DNA of 64,000 nt from Typhlomys cinereus (lineage: Eukaryota; Chordata; Mammalia; Rodentia; Platacanthomyidae): positions 496,384-560,383 of the forward strand of contig JALPQD010000226.1 of NCBI GenBank assembly GCA_023101885.1, written 5' to 3'. The notes under the pieces are model-generated. The model had not been told where the DNA came from and ran no database searches. It was given only the letters and a program-made list of their open reading frames with translations. Below, piece by piece: positions 36,158 through 47,424 of this stretch. Each line of letters starts with the position of its first letter. The stretch's first letter is position 1. Made by a program: the position numbers and the translations under genes.

Positions 36158-37011
36158 TGTTTTGTTTTTTAGGACCTTTCAGTTTCTGTGTTTTTCACTG
36201 AATTGACGTAGTTAGTATTGTTACGCTTGCCAGTTATTACTAGTGCTTGCCTTGGATTGGGTATGTTTGTGTATTGTTATTATTATATCCTAGATGAGGC
36301 TACTAGGCTGTTAGTACGTCAGTTAAGTCAGGTTATGTTACCAGGGGGTGAATATTAGTTTGGTAGTGCACTTTTACAATTTAGTATCTTGGCGAAATGT
36401 GGGGGTGAGTGGTGTACTCCCTGGAGTTGTATGTTGTGGGGTGGCTGTATGAGAAAGTTGATCTACAGCATTGATACTTTAAAGGATCAGTAAGGTGAAA
36501 AGAAAAAGTTTACTTATCTTTGGGCTGGAGGAGAAGAAACTCGCCCACGTGATATAATGATTGTAGTGGTGTCCAGATGTATGGCCTGTGCTCCCTTTGT
36601 TCCTTAGAATTTTGCTTGAGTTTCCTTTGGGCTCTATTGAATTCTGAGTAGCAGTGTGTCTTCCGTGGACCACGTGCGTAGGTCCCCGGTGGGCCAGAGA
36701 GGCAGAGGGTCTGATGTTGATGGGTCTGGGAAGGTGGGCGCGGAGAGGGGCGGGGCCCGCGGGCAAAGCCGGAGGCAGCACAGCGTGGTGCTACTGCTGG
36801 GCTGGGCTCTTTCGCTCCCTGGCTCAATGGCAGAATTCTTCACCTGGGATCCAGGGGGGTGGCTAGGCGCAGGGGGCGGGAGGATGCGAGGGGCTTGGGT
36901 CAGGGGCAGGGCCCAAGCTAAGCCCCAGTAGGCCTGGGTGCTCGCCACTGGGACATGTGGGGCTCCGGGGTGGTTGGGGGCTGGGCTGGGCTCTCTCTCT
37001 CTCTCACTCAC
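36158..37011 (-). promoter_or_regulatory. L1 5' UTR / internal promoter, CpG-rich
   Basis: An 850-bp leader upstream of ORF1. The outer half (about 36650-37011) is GC- and CpG-rich, with GC-box-like 'gaggggcggggcc' at 36745-36757 and a pyrimidine/purine repeat at the very 5' end. It contrasts sharply with the AT-rich flanks. L1 5' UTRs carry the RNA polymerase II promoter; activity here is inferred only. The four frames crossing this region (36479-37011) reflect low stop density in GC-rich DNA. Confidence 0.75.
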
Positions 37012-37028
37012 AAAAGGTTTAAAGTTTT
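37012..37028. repeat. Right target duplication of full-length L1
   Basis: AAAAGGTTTAAAGTTTT followed by AA, giving a TTTT/AA junction. Confidence 0.97.
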
Positions 37029-37287
37029 AACAGCCAAGTTGGACACTTAAATATCTCACCCTAACAATCCTTTTAAAGAAATCAGGGCATATAGGAAGCA
37101 CCTCGAGTGATCCAGAATGCCTTTGCTGAAATGTCATGTGACACACCAGAGAGGTTTGGTTAAAGTTTAGCTTATTATTTGTTTGGTTGAATTTGTTTCA
37201 GCATTTGCATAGATCATGCTCTTGTTTCTATTGCATATTAGCTGAGCACACAGCTGCAGAACTATCAATTTAACTCTTACCACTGAA

Positions 37288-37384
37288 TTTTTTGAAGCAG
37301 CATCTCACTATGTAGCTCGCACTGGCTTTAAACTGGAGACCCCTAACCTCTACCTCCTTAGTACTTGGGTTACAAGGATCAGTT
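37288..37384 (-). mobile_element. B1 SINE fragment, inverted
   Basis: 'catctcactatgtagctcgc', 'ctggctttaaactggagacc', 'ctctacctccttagtacttg' and 'ggttacaagg' match the inverted left part of B1. The rest is missing. Confidence 0.65.
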
Positions 37385-37444
37385 TTCAAACATTGATTAA
37401 TGATCTGAGAATTCTTATCAATTATTGTGCACCTTCAGTAGTTT

Positions 37445-37783
37445 TGTGGTTTCGATATGAAATGTCCCCTGATCAGCTCACAGTTTTCAACACTTGATTC
37501 CTAGCTGAGAGCACTATTTGAAAATGATATGGATTCTTCAGGAGGTAGAGTCTTGCTGGAGGCAAAGGACACTGGGCTTGGTTCTTGAGGTTATAGAGAT
37601 GGAGCCCACTTCCTGTTCTCTCTGTGCTTTCTGTCTATGAATACAATGTGACCAGGTGACCTGCTGTGCTGCCTCCTGTCCAAGCTGAAATGTAAGCACT
37701 TGAACTGTTGCCAAAATAAACTCATCCTCCTTTAAAGTGCTTCTTATCAAGTATTTGGTCACATCCTTGAGAAACCTAAATAA
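37445..37783 (+). mobile_element. MaLR-type LTR
   Basis: Starts 'tgtggtttcgatatgaaatg', passes 'gaggtagagtcttgctggag' and 'atgaatacaatgtgaccagg', has the polyadenylation signal in 'gccaaaataaactcatcctc' (about 37711-37716) and ends 'tatttggtcacatcc...gaaaccta'. The order and length (about 340 bp) fit an ORR1/MT-like LTR. No internal region follows. Confidence 0.7.
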
Positions 37784-38373
37784 TCTCTGAAAGTGCTGTA
37801 TGAACACTTCTGAGTACCCCTTGGTAAATTTACTGCACATTTTGAGGAAGAACTGTTACTAAATTCATGATTTTTGTGAGTCTAGGTAGAAGAGCCTTCA
37901 TTTTATATTTTTACTTTGAAATCTGCAAGTTCATTGAAGTGGGCTGTGATTCTTAAAACATATTATGTACAGTGGATGATACTAGTGCTTTCTAATCTTG
38001 AAAAAATCTGCAATTAAATAAATAGATACATAAAATCTACCATTAAGATACTGCACATATTGTTGAATATATAAACTTTTTAGGAGAGGAAATTCAGTTG
38101 GAAAGAAAGTGATTTACTTTTATCTGTAAATGTTATAGATATGCTTGGTCAATCCTCTACCGTTGGCTATTTTTCTTTCATAGCTATTAACCTCTCTGAC
38201 TTCAGGCAAATACTTTTATAAGAATCCCAAAGACTCATGTTTTCTAGAAGTTGATGTGTAACATATATATTTAAGCAAATACAACTCAAATACTAAGAAT
38301 ATAATCCTCAGCTTCAGATCATTTAAAAATTTGCTCTAAATGAAAATCATTACTTACTTGCATTACTTACTTG
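37784..38373. other. Unassigned AT-rich sequence ending in a 13-bp tandem duplication
   Basis: No repeat family assigned. CATTACTTACTTG occurs twice in tandem at 38348-38360 and 38361-38373, immediately before the L1. Confidence 0.5.
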
Positions 38374-38381
38374 CAGTTGAG

Positions 38382-39201
38382 AAACCTGGTTAAGTTCACA
38401 GACGTTCTTTCCTGATCTCACCAGAAGGGGAGGGCATATAGTCTAGCAGATAAAAAGTAATCATTTTGCAAATGGGTGATGGACCCCTCCCTCAGTGAGG
38501 TTTCCTACTCTTATTACATCTACCCTTGAATGTGCTATTACAACAAGACTCCAGTTTAACAGCTTTTTGTCTCTGGCCAGGGGGTGACATACAGTGCCCA
38601 GCAGAATGGAGTGAAGGGAATTGCAGGAGCAGCAAAACTGCAAAAGAAAATCAACAAACCACAATCCAGAACTTCAGAGACTCTATATCAATCACATAGA
38701 ACTAGGCCAGCCTAATCTCTCCCCATCCTGGAGCTCAGGGACATTTGCGGAAGAGGGGGCGGTAAGATTGTAAGAGCAAAAGGATGGGAGGAGCAACGAT
38801 TTGCAAGATTCTCAACAATAGTTGGGGCCAAAGCAATCATAATGGGACTTTGCATGCCCTGCGCAATGTCCAGCGCACTGTTGCCCTCATAAAGTCTAGC
38901 ATCTGTTAAGGGCACTGAGACCCCTGGAGGCAAGGGATTGACAGCCATAGTAGTGATCTTATGCTTAAGGGGAACAAGAGAAAGGGCTTATGGAAATGCC
39001 ACTGGGTCCTTATATGTCATCGGAGAGGAGGACCCAGTGGAGAGTTAGGCGTACACAATAAAGGACTCTCTGGGAATTGGGGGGGAGACACTGGGGGAAG
39101 GGGAGGGGGAGGAGGGGGGAGGGAGGGAACTGGTAAAAATTTTTAAAATGTATAATTAAATTTTTAATAAAAAAAAAGAATTAAGAAAAAAAAAAGAAAA
39201 C
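38382..39201 (+). mobile_element. L1 3' UTR fragment, plus strand
   Basis: The same 3' UTR as the full-length copy, in the opposite orientation. It begins CCTGGTTAAGTTCACAG near 38384, contains the G-rich tract at about 39078-39130 and ends in an A-rich tail to about 39200. A short internal gap (about 20 bp) lies near 38417. The 8-bp CAGTTGAG at 38374-38381 and 39202-39209 may be its target duplication, but the match is short. Confidence 0.88.
39078..39130 (+). repeat. L1 G-rich tract, quadruplex-capable
   Basis: More than six GGG or longer blocks within about 50 bases, in L1 sense orientation. Runs of this kind can form a G-quadruplex; this is inferred from composition. Confidence 0.75.
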
Positions 39202-39209
39202 CAGTTGAG

Positions 39210-40201
39210 TGTTGACAATACATACTTTCTATATTCTCCTGTGATATCTTATCAATCGCTAGAATTTAATTAGCAATCTATATGTGCCTATTTATATGCA
39301 ATAATATGATGAACCAGAAAATGTCCTTTATTGTACAGGGATGCCAGATGAAGCACAATTATAGCCAATAAGAATCTGAGACATCTCTGTTTGCTAATAA
39401 GTCCTCAATGCTACATTGAGTTTTAAGGCCAGAAAAGGGTAGAGTTTACTCACAAGAGTAAAGCAATTCATGTCCTAAAAATTCTAGGATGATGCACTAA
39501 TAGATGAAGTTAAAATGTAATTACTTGTGTTAGAGAACAAGATCAGCCTTCATTCCATCAAGGAGGTTGAAGTGAATCTCACACCATCAACCTGGTAAAC
39601 CTGTGTTCCAAGTATTCATCAGTCTCAGTAGTATGATAGGTGGTAAATGCAGAATGTGACTAATGAGCCTGACAGTGTTTCTTCCTCTGTGGTTTTTCAT
39701 GTGTCTTTCACAATATGCGATGTTCCAAGTAGTTCAGAGTTGATAAATGTGTTTCGTCCGAACAGGTTCCAATATGTTAGAATGAAAAAAGTATAAAAAT
39801 GTAAATCTACATCATTACAGGTCTAAATTGGTATGAAGATAAAGTACCCAACTCCAGAGACAGTTCTGTGTTTGTGTAGATTTTTCTCCACTAACTTGAT
39901 GAAAATCCTGTGTTTTCTTAATAAAATGGAAAGTAAACTTTCAAATGTCCCAGATTGCTGCTAGAATTCCGTGTTCTAACACAAATAAAAATGTACCTCT
40001 GGATTTCTTCTTTTAGAATTAAAGCTCATTAAATGCTTCTGAGGGATAATTGCAAAATATATGCATATGCATAAGACTTCATATATTATCTATAAATTAT
40101 ACTTTATTATTCATAATGTAGTGGTGACAATATTAAGAGCTAAATTTGTTACTAGTCAGGAGATCGTTCTTATTTTAATAATCTTCCAGAGGTGATTTGA
40201 A
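39210..40201. other. Unassigned AT-rich sequence
   Basis: No repeat or gene recognised. Confidence 0.35.
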
Positions 40202-40765
40202 ATGAAACATGGCATATTACATTTAAGAAAGAAAATCAGTTTGCTGAACAACTTCTGTGCTGACCTTTCAAGAAGTTTTTCAAACTTTGCTCAGGTTGAG
40301 AGTGCCCTGCAGGATGTTTTGCTACCATCCTTTCAAGTTGCCACTTGCAGAGCAGCTGGATTTAATGTTAGTCTTCAAGAGTCTTGTACTCTGGGAATTC
40401 CCATTTATTTGCAAATAGTGGACTTTCCCAGCTAGATATCGCCCACCTTTGCTTCTCTAGGTACAGCTTTTTACCATGGCCCAGTTCCCTTGTTCTGTCT
40501 AGATCACCTTGGCTTCCTTGTCTGCCTTCCTCTACTCTCATATTTGCTGCTGGGCTCCTCCCTTCTCCAGTCTGTTTCTGTCTGATACATACGCTGTTCC
40601 AGCATAGTGTCCTACAAATTATCACCAATACTTGCGTACTATCTTTCATAAGTTAGCTAATCTGCATCTTACTCTTTTCTTTGGGGAACATTCGTGGACT
40701 TGAAAAGTTCACCACCAAATTTTGATAATTTCTCTCTCTCTCTCTTTCTGTCTCTCTCTTTGAAA
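40202..40765. other. Unassigned GC-balanced segment and CT repeat
   Basis: Richer in GC than its flanks, with frames on both strands (40368-40649 minus, 40384-40656 plus) and no domain I recognise. No splice or promoter context supports an exon. A CTCT-rich microsatellite lies at about 40731-40760. Confidence 0.35.
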
Positions 40766-41397
40766 AATAAAACACATATTTATATTCTTTTTAAAGCTTT
40801 TCTATTCATTACAGACGTTGAGTTCTACCATGCTTATTTTGCATGGTTTTTCCTTGATTCTTTTCAAAAAAATTTTTAATTGACAAATGTGATTAGAAAA
40901 TTTAAGTGTTTTATGATGGATTCTTTTTGGCATATTTGTGTTACTGAGTCTGTCTTAGTGAGTTGAAAATCACCTTTTTTTGCACAGGAAAATGATATGA
41001 GTAAGTGCTAATTCATCAACACTGCCTTTTCCTCTTCTCATTTAGGACTTCCTTTTTCTGTCTGCTATATGTTGTATACATGTTTTTCTCTTGCTCCATA
41101 GCATATGCTCTAAGTACATATGCACTACACAGAAAAGGAAAGATACATGCATTTATATAAAATGTGCATTAAAATATAATACAAATATTAAATTTCCTCC
41201 CATATACTTAGGGGTTAATTCGCACATACATTATAGTTAGTACATTTTCAGTTTCAAATAGTGACCTATACAAACTGACTTACTGCCCTTCTGTTATAGC
41301 TCTCTATTGAATATTTTTCAAATAAATAAAAGGATTCAAATACATACATTTTAATAACTAAATGATATTCAATTGCATGCAACAATAAAAATTTACA
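40766..41397. other. Unassigned AT-rich sequence
   Basis: Nothing recognised. Confidence 0.35.
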
Positions 41398-41640
41398 TAA
41401 CTGTGATGATCAGTATTGTCAACCTGGCATCAATGAGTCAGATCTCCAGGCTTATCTGAGAGGTATTCTTTAAATTAAATTTGTCTTCTTGATGTGACTA
41501 TGAGGGATTATATAAAACCAGTTCCCAGGTGTATCATCACCTGTCTTTTTGGGTTATAAAAATGCAGATCTACACTCAGCAATTTGAAATTACATTATTG
41601 TTACATTACATTACACTACAATGCATTACATTATTGTTAA
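41398..41640 (+). mobile_element. ERVL/MaLR-type LTR fragment
   Basis: 'gatgatcagtattgtcaacc', 'ggcttatctgagaggtattc', 'gatgtgactatgagggatta' and 'tataaaaccagttcccagg' follow the 5' part of an ERVL-type LTR. The right end decays into an (ATTAC)-like repeat at 41590-41636. Confidence 0.45.
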
Positions 41641-41644
41641 CTGT

Positions 41645-42180
41645 GGTTATCAAGCTTTAATAATTCACCATAAACTTACCATTTCTGAATACGACTTTGT
41701 ATATTTTCACTAGCACCTCCTTGAGCTGCCAGAATCATCATTCTACTTCCTGTTTTTATAAGTTTGATTATGTTTAGATGCAACTTGTAAAATTATATAG
41801 TATTTGATTTTTCTTACCTGGCTTATTGCACTTATTTTGATCTCTGGCTTTATTTGTTTCCACAAAGGATAGGACTGCATGTTATTAAAGGCTGAGGAGC
41901 TAGGTATGATGGTATATGCCTGCAAATTCCAGACGAGTTTAGTTTTAGTAGCAAAGTCACAGGCAAGCTCCACATAACAGGAGTAACAATAAAAACAAAC
42001 CATAGTAAAAGACTGGATAGTATGTCATTATGGAGGATTTATGCATATGTATTATATGTAATATATATATTTTTTATCCATCTGTTGATAACCATTGCTC
42101 CATATTTCGGCTATTGTGAATAATGGTATAATCAACATGGGAATGAAGTGGTCTCTTTGAAGATCATTGAAAAACATGAT
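41645..42180 (-). mobile_element. Old L1 ORF2/3' end, with a SINE inside
   Basis: The plus-strand text 'atcattctacttcctgttttt', 'acctggcttattgcacttat', 'actggatagtatgtcattat', 'atccatctgttgataaccat' and 'cggctattgtgaataatgg' is the inverted 3' part of an ancient (L1M-like) L1. A B1-like SINE at about 41890-42003 interrupts it. Confidence 0.7.
41888..42003 (+). mobile_element. B1/B4-like SINE inside the old L1
   Basis: 'gctaggtatgatggtatatg' and 'cctgcaaattccag' match the opening of B1-type sequence; the end is A-rich ('caataaaaacaaac'). Short imperfect copies of 'taaaggctg/taaaagactg' flank it. Confidence 0.5.
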
Positions 42181-42340
42181 GGTTCTGTTTTTGTTGTAGT
42201 TGTTTACATTTTTGAATCTCCTTATTTACTTGCTTTGCTTATTTACACTCTACTATCATTAGAAAGGCTTTTATTTATGAATATTATCTTTCTCAACTAT
42301 TCATTCATTTCCTGACTATGAAAAGATCTTGGTTAGACAC

Positions 42341-42536
42341 TGTTGTCATTTGAATGCAATATGTCCCCCACAGACTTCTGGGTTTGTCACTTGGATCCCA
42401 GCTGTTGGTGTTTTGGAAGACTGTGAGATGTTTAGGAAGTAGATGCTTGGGGAAGAAGTAAGTCAATGGGGGTAGACCTTGAGATTTCTTAGTTTAGTCT
42501 CACTTCTAATGTTTTTTTCTCTCTGTACTTTACTAG
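42341..42536 (+). mobile_element. 5' part of a MaLR-type LTR
   Basis: 'tgttgtcatttgaatgcaat', 'atgtcccccacagacttctg', 'acttggatcccagctgttgg' and 'ggggtagaccttgagat' match the first half of rodent MaLR LTRs. The 3' half is missing where the next SINE starts. Confidence 0.65.
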
Positions 42537-42540
42537 GCAT

Positions 42541-42542
42541 AG

Positions 42543-42590
<48 letters not shown>

Positions 42591-42823
42591 CAGAGGGTAT
42601 TGTGTGTGCCTGTGGAGGTTCAAGAATGACGATGGGAAACATCCTGGATTACTTCACCGATTTTGGCTTTGTTCTAGGGTTTCTCAGACTGTACTTTCCA
42701 GGGTTGGAAGTGCAGTCTATTACCATTTATGCCCTGCAAAAATTTAGAAATTGGGATCAGAACTCAGGTCCTTCTATTTGTAAGGCAAAAGTTTAACCCC
42801 TGAATCATCCCTCTAGTTTCAGT
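42541..42823 (-). mobile_element. Older copy of the CA-repeat SINE, inverted
   Basis: The right end reads the inverted tRNA-type head ('aacccctgaatcatccctct') and B-box region ('gggatcagaactcaggtcc'). The body aligns with the plus-strand SINE at 15768 ('actgtactttccagggttgg' is its complement). The left end is a pure (TG)21 repeat at 42546-42588. CpG sites are lost, so it belongs to the older subfamily. Frames across the repeat (Cys/Val-rich) are artefacts. Confidence 0.7.
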
Positions 42824-42834
42824 GTGCATTTGTA

Positions 42835-43090
42835 AATTCTATATTTTTCCATGATAACTTTGTAATATACTTTGAAGTCAGTTAACAATGCCTTCTTTGT
42901 GATTATTTTTTCCTCAAGATTTCTTTGGATTCTAGGGGTCAATGTGAAGTAGTATGAATTTGCACTTGTCTTTCCTTTTATCCTGGGAAGTCTTGGCATC
43001 TTGACTGGGGTCATAAGAACTCTTTAGCTCAGTTTGAGCAATATGAATATTTTAATGGTATTAATTTTTCCACTGAGCATAAGATATCTC
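42835..43090 (-). mobile_element. Old L1 ORF2 fragment
   Basis: The inverted ORF2 region equivalent to 11.63-11.85 kb is recognisable: 'taactttgtaatatactttg', 'tcctcaagatttctttggat', 'tgaatattttaatggtatta'. It is strongly diverged. Confidence 0.5.
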
Positions 43091-43094
43091 CTCC

Positions 43095-43505
43095 TTTCAA
43101 AACATTACCCTTCCATGGCAATCATAAATACTCAACAGAAGTGGTCACTAACACTAAGGCTACTGTGGTCCACTTGACCTATGGTCAACTATGGATCAAA
43201 AGGACATTACTGATTTCAATGGGCAATTAATAGACTTGGGGGTGTGGAATAGAAGAGAAAAGTACCCAATTATCAGAGAAGCTTAGAAGGCTCCAAAAGA
43301 TAATTATCAGCCGAGGATGGCACCACAAGTCCTAGATGTTGTGTGTGGACAACACATAATGAAATAATATGAATATGGGAAGCCAACTTGGAGGGAAGGA
43401 AAGTTGGCAGTGGGGTCTGGGAGGAGGTAGAAAAGAAAAGTTAGAAGTGAACTAAATCAGAATTTATTACACACATTTATTAAAATTTCAAAAACCAAAA
43501 TTCAT
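43095..43505 (+). mobile_element. Lx-like L1 3' end
   Basis: Purine-rich 'gggaagccaacttggaggg', 'gcagtggggtctgggaggag' and a terminal 'ttattaaaatttcaaaaacc' fit an old rodent L1 3' UTR in plus orientation. It lies directly against the inverted ORF2 piece to its left. Confidence 0.5.
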
Positions 43506-44164
43506 CAATAGCAAAAAGTGAGGGAATACTATCTCACAGTAGTTACACATTATGGCTGAGTATCATTCTCTTCCTTGAGAATAGGGAAACCCCAGGGTAG
43601 CCTTATCTGGCTTGCTAGACTAGTTGCATTTGTCCAGTTCTGGGTTCATTTATAGTCGTAGGTGATAGACAAGTAGGTGTATAGTTATGCTTCTGTACTT
43701 ACTGCAGCCAGTGTACATATTATATTTTGTATTTGATTGTTTTAACTTTAACTTTCTGTAATTTATTTTATAGTTCAAAATAGATATGCTATAAAATCGG
43801 AGCTCAAATTGTTTTCTTAGAATAGCAAGAATCCTAAACTTACAACATTTCCAGTATTCAGATTTTCCCAGTTCAATATCAGTAGTTTCTGTTTTAACAT
43901 TTTGAATTTCTCATTGCAATTTTTAGTGTATGGGTCACCATGTACCAAATGGACATACACACACATACAAGTATACACACATTCACAGACAAGCATATAT
44001 GGAACCGCATTTATTTGGGCTTCATCCTAAGAGGAAGTGGGAAAGAAGAATGTGTGGGGGAAGGGCAAAAATAAGTTCATTCTGTTTCTATATAGAAGTT
44101 TCAAAGATTAAAAAAAATAAAAATGCACAGTAAAAAGTTTTCCTTATAAAATCCAGATATGATA
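43506..44164. other. Unassigned sequence with short CA-rich run
   Basis: A CA-rich interrupted run lies at 43955-43990. Nothing else recognised. Confidence 0.35.
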
Positions 44165-44292
44165 GAAAATGGCTATATTTACAGCACTTGGACGGCAGAG
44201 AATCAGGGTTCAAATTCATTCTTAGTTGTATATGAAGTCCTGAGGCCAGCTTGGACTACTTTAGAATGAGGCTAAAATAAAACAAAAATAAT
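44165..44292 (+). mobile_element. B1-related SINE fragment
   Basis: 'tttacagcacttggacggca', 'agggttcaaattcattctta' and 'gaggccagcttggactactt' are the middle and right parts of B1/B4-type sequence, ending in A-rich DNA. Confidence 0.6.
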
Positions 44293-44351
44293 GTAAAATA
44301 AAATAATCAATAATTATATCATATGTTAAAAAACACCTTGCTCATTAGAAC

Positions 44352-44530
44352 TATCAAAACTATGCTGGGATTGCAGCTCAATTGGTGAGAGTTTCATGAA
44401 CTGGTCACAGTAGAATATGTCTATAATCTCTGAACTGAGGAGATAGAAGAAAGGAGGCTCAAAAACAAAAAGGAAATTAAAACCTTAAAATCAGGGGAAG
44501 GAGTTTGTGAAAAAAAAAACAAAATAAAGA
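44352..44530 (+). mobile_element. B4-like SINE (ID-type head plus B1 part)
   Basis: 'gctgggattgcagctcaattgg' is the ID-type head; 'agaatatgtctataatctct' and 'ctgaggagatagaagaaagg' are a degraded B1-like part. The tail is A-rich. Confidence 0.55.
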
Positions 44531-45459
44531 GAAACTGACAAAATTATTTCAATTTTTACCAAAGTTAAGGAAAAATATGCTGTATGTTTTTCAAATCTGT
44601 CTTTTATCAGTTTCAGTACCCATCCTTCCCCTCATTATGAGTTGGCTACCACTTTCATTTTAGAAATAATTCTTCCTCCTTAGCAGAATTCCATTCATGT
44701 CAGCTTTCTTATCATTTCCTGTCCCCACAATGATGAAACTGTCAACAAGAAAAGTCAAGAATGTCTTCAATTCATTACTGTTAGTTAAATAAGACAGCCA
44801 TCTGCATGGCTGCAGTTTTCATCAATGTGCATTTATTAAGAGAAAGAATGTTTGAATAAATGTATGAATGGGTATGAACATGAATTAATCGGTGAATAGC
44901 CTTGTGGCAGCTTTCTTTTATGCTTCATGAGTCACTCATCCATTCCTTCTAACATTCCAAGTAGCTTATTGTCAACCACTGGGATGATGTCACTTCTATC
45001 TGTTTCTCATACCCCAAACCACAAGTTCTCCAAGGGCATTTTGTTCCTAGCTGCATGTCAAGAAATCCAACTTCAGTTCTCTGAGATTCCTTTTCTGTAA
45101 AGTGGGACACATTAGTATGCTCATACAAGGCTATTTTGAATATGTATGTATAATACATATATATATGTCATTAGCAAAATTTAATGTGTTATTTCCTACA
45201 ATAACAACTGTTGACCATTGAACAATAATACTTTATAGGTGACATTTTTGTATCTGCTCTATAACCATGGCTACACTCTTAATACTAATGCTTTATGAAT
45301 TGGTATATCAGCGTCTCAGGTGATTTCTCCCATGTTTTGGTTATAATAAGAATTTTCACAGTTTTTATAAGACATAGTGTTGTGCTTTGTAATATGATAA
45401 CCAACTTCCTTTGAAATTATTTTTTTTTCTTGCAGGCTGAACATTAAAATGTGGATTGA
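44531..45459. other. Unassigned sequence
   Basis: No feature recognised. Confidence 0.35.
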
Positions 45460-45562
45460 TAGAGTTTAGGGGCGCAGCTCAGTGCTAGACTGCATGCTTA
45501 CTATATGAGTACTCTCAGATTAAACCTCAGAACCAAAGAATATTGAGAAGATGAAAAGTTAG
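45460..45562 (+). mobile_element. ID/B4-type SINE head
   Basis: 'gtttaggggcgcagctcagt' (A-box), then 'gcatgcttactatatgag' and 'attaaacctcagaacc' (B-box area) match the tRNA-Ala-like ID head. It is diverged and truncated. Confidence 0.55.
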
Positions 45563-46934
45563 CTAATGATACTTTAACTTTCATTTATGCAAAATCCTAC
45601 AGTAAAAATATGGAATATGAAAAAATATTAGAAATTAAACAAAAAATTTCCCCACAGTGTTTTGATCTGTTGTTCATAAGAATCATAAGAATTAAAAGCA
45701 TCATTTAATAAATGGCAACAAAACATTTCATCAATGAAAATGTTGATCCGATTAAAGATTAAATGATCCGAGAAAGATTAAATAATAAAATCTTGCAGAT
45801 GCTCTGACTTCTCTTTACTCCTTTCCCCTCTCTATTAGTCCTTTCTCCTCTTCAATTTCTTCTCTTCTTCCACTTGCTCCTTTTTCTCCCATTCTTTCTT
45901 CTTTCCCCCACTTTCTCTCTCTGTCTGTTTTAGTCTCTGTCTTTCTCTTCTTCTACCTGAAATTTTGTAGATAAGGAAATACTTTCCAGAGCTGAAATGA
46001 AAATTTGTATTTAAATGAGTTCTATGTTTCTGTTTTATTTTATATTTTTAAATATATTCAGAGAAGCTCCTAAACCTCAATATGCAATATGTTTTTTAAA
46101 AAGACATTTGCATAGAAATTTCAACCTATTGACAACCTTATCTATAAGTGCCAATGTTCACAATACAAAGTAAATTTTAGTAGGACACCAAGATGAGTGA
46201 TAGCCATGAATATGACTAATTTGAATTCCAGTTTTAAGGGTTTTACATTCAAAATCAAGGTCAGCTTTGAATCCATGTGATAAACCACAAAAGCCAACAT
46301 AAACCACATTTAGTGTCATCCATGATTGTTACTGTATTGAAATTCTTTATAAGGGGATCATGTTATAATTTTCCCTTGACCCTAAAATTTACATCACTAG
46401 TCTTGCATAATATTGATTTCTCAAGGACACTTTTAAATATAAAATACCAAAAGAAGATTGAACAAATGGCATTAAAAAGGCACTAGTAGACATAGCAGCA
46501 AGGATTAAGATGTGAAATATAACTGAGAAAATCCAATAGTGGACTCAACCAGAGTATGACATCATTAACTCTTGTGTAAAGAGCTTCAGGGGTACACTTT
46601 CTTTGTGTTTATGTGCCTTTTGACAGAAAAAAAGTATTGGACAAATGAACTCAGAACTTGAGAACCCCGCATTAAAACAAATTATTAGCCATAACCAATG
46701 AGTGAAAGTAGGAAAAGATAAGGGGAGAGGAAGGGAAGAAAACCAAGATTAGATATACTTCTTAAAATATTCAGAGAAGACCATGGAAAAATGGTTTATT
46801 CCTTTCATTATTGGAGGTAAGGTAGGTGTTGCATAGTGAATGATTCTGTCACATATGACACTAGCGAAAGCAGCTAAGATAGTGTTTTCTTCTTACTTGT
46901 GTCAATTATGCTTTATTTTTAAACAAAAATGTAT
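45563..46934. other. Unassigned sequence with a pyrimidine tract
   Basis: A C/T-rich low-complexity tract occupies about 45803-45955. The remainder shows nothing I can name. Confidence 0.45.
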
Positions 46935-47135
46935 TCATTTTATTCATTTATTTGAAATAGAGACAGATATAGGCTGGAGAGCAGACATGGGTATATCAAG
47001 GTGCATGTGTGGACGTCAGAGGACTACTTTCAGAAGTTGGTTCCTTCCTTTCACCATGAGTACCCTAGATATTGAATTCAGGTGCTCAAGTTTGGGTGAA
47101 ATCACCTTTATCTACTAGCCACCTGAAACAATGCT
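46935..47135 (-). mobile_element. B3-like SINE, inverted
   Basis: 'gtgcatgtgtggacgtcaga', 'ggactactttcagaagttgg', 'cctttcaccatgagtaccct' and 'attgaattcaggtgctcaag' give the inverted B3 order. Confidence 0.65.
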
Positions 47136-47344
47136 TTAAGTGCTATGTTTAACACATTAAATATGTCGAATCATCAAGCTTCATGAAATCTTGTGATATG
47201 GACATTAGTCTAGGGGAAAAGAAGTGAGACAGAGAAAGATGGAATATCTGGTCAAACCTACAACCAATGCTGGAAACATGCACCAAAATCACAGACCCCC
47301 CTTTTAACACTAATAGCCATTTATCCATCTTTATTTTCTAATAC

Positions 47345-47424
47345 CTTTGTGGTGTCTGTCTCTTTTACATGAGTTGCAGAGATTGAATTTAGGTCATCAG
47401 GCTTTAGCAACAGCCTTTACCACT
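47345..47424 (-). mobile_element. B3-like SINE fragment, inverted
   Basis: 'gagattgaatttaggtcatc' and 'ggctttagcaacagcctttacc' match the head-side half of an inverted B3. It abuts the LTR that follows. Confidence 0.5.

Larger units (their letters stand above)
30210..37011 (-). mobile_element. Full-length L1 retrotransposon, inactive
   Basis: A 6.8-kb non-LTR retrotransposon in sense on the minus strand. Its order is: 5' UTR (37011-36158), ORF1 (36157-35091), a 57-bp spacer, ORF2 (35033-31239), 3' UTR (31238-30218) and poly-A (T run at 30206-30217). Perfect 17-bp duplications flank it and the right edge reads TTTT/AA, the preferred L1 nick. Both ORFs carry frameshifts and stops, so it is dead, yet the perfect duplications and readable domains point to moderate age. 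It is the reference copy for the other fragments in this window. Confidence 0.96.

Noticed and set aside
36479..37011. Overlapping frames of 70-125 codons, Pro/Arg-rich, on both strands
   Set aside because: All are inside the GC-rich L1 5' UTR, where stop codons are scarce.
42479..42796. Cys/Val-rich frame
   Set aside because: Created by the (TG)21 repeat and an inverted SINE.
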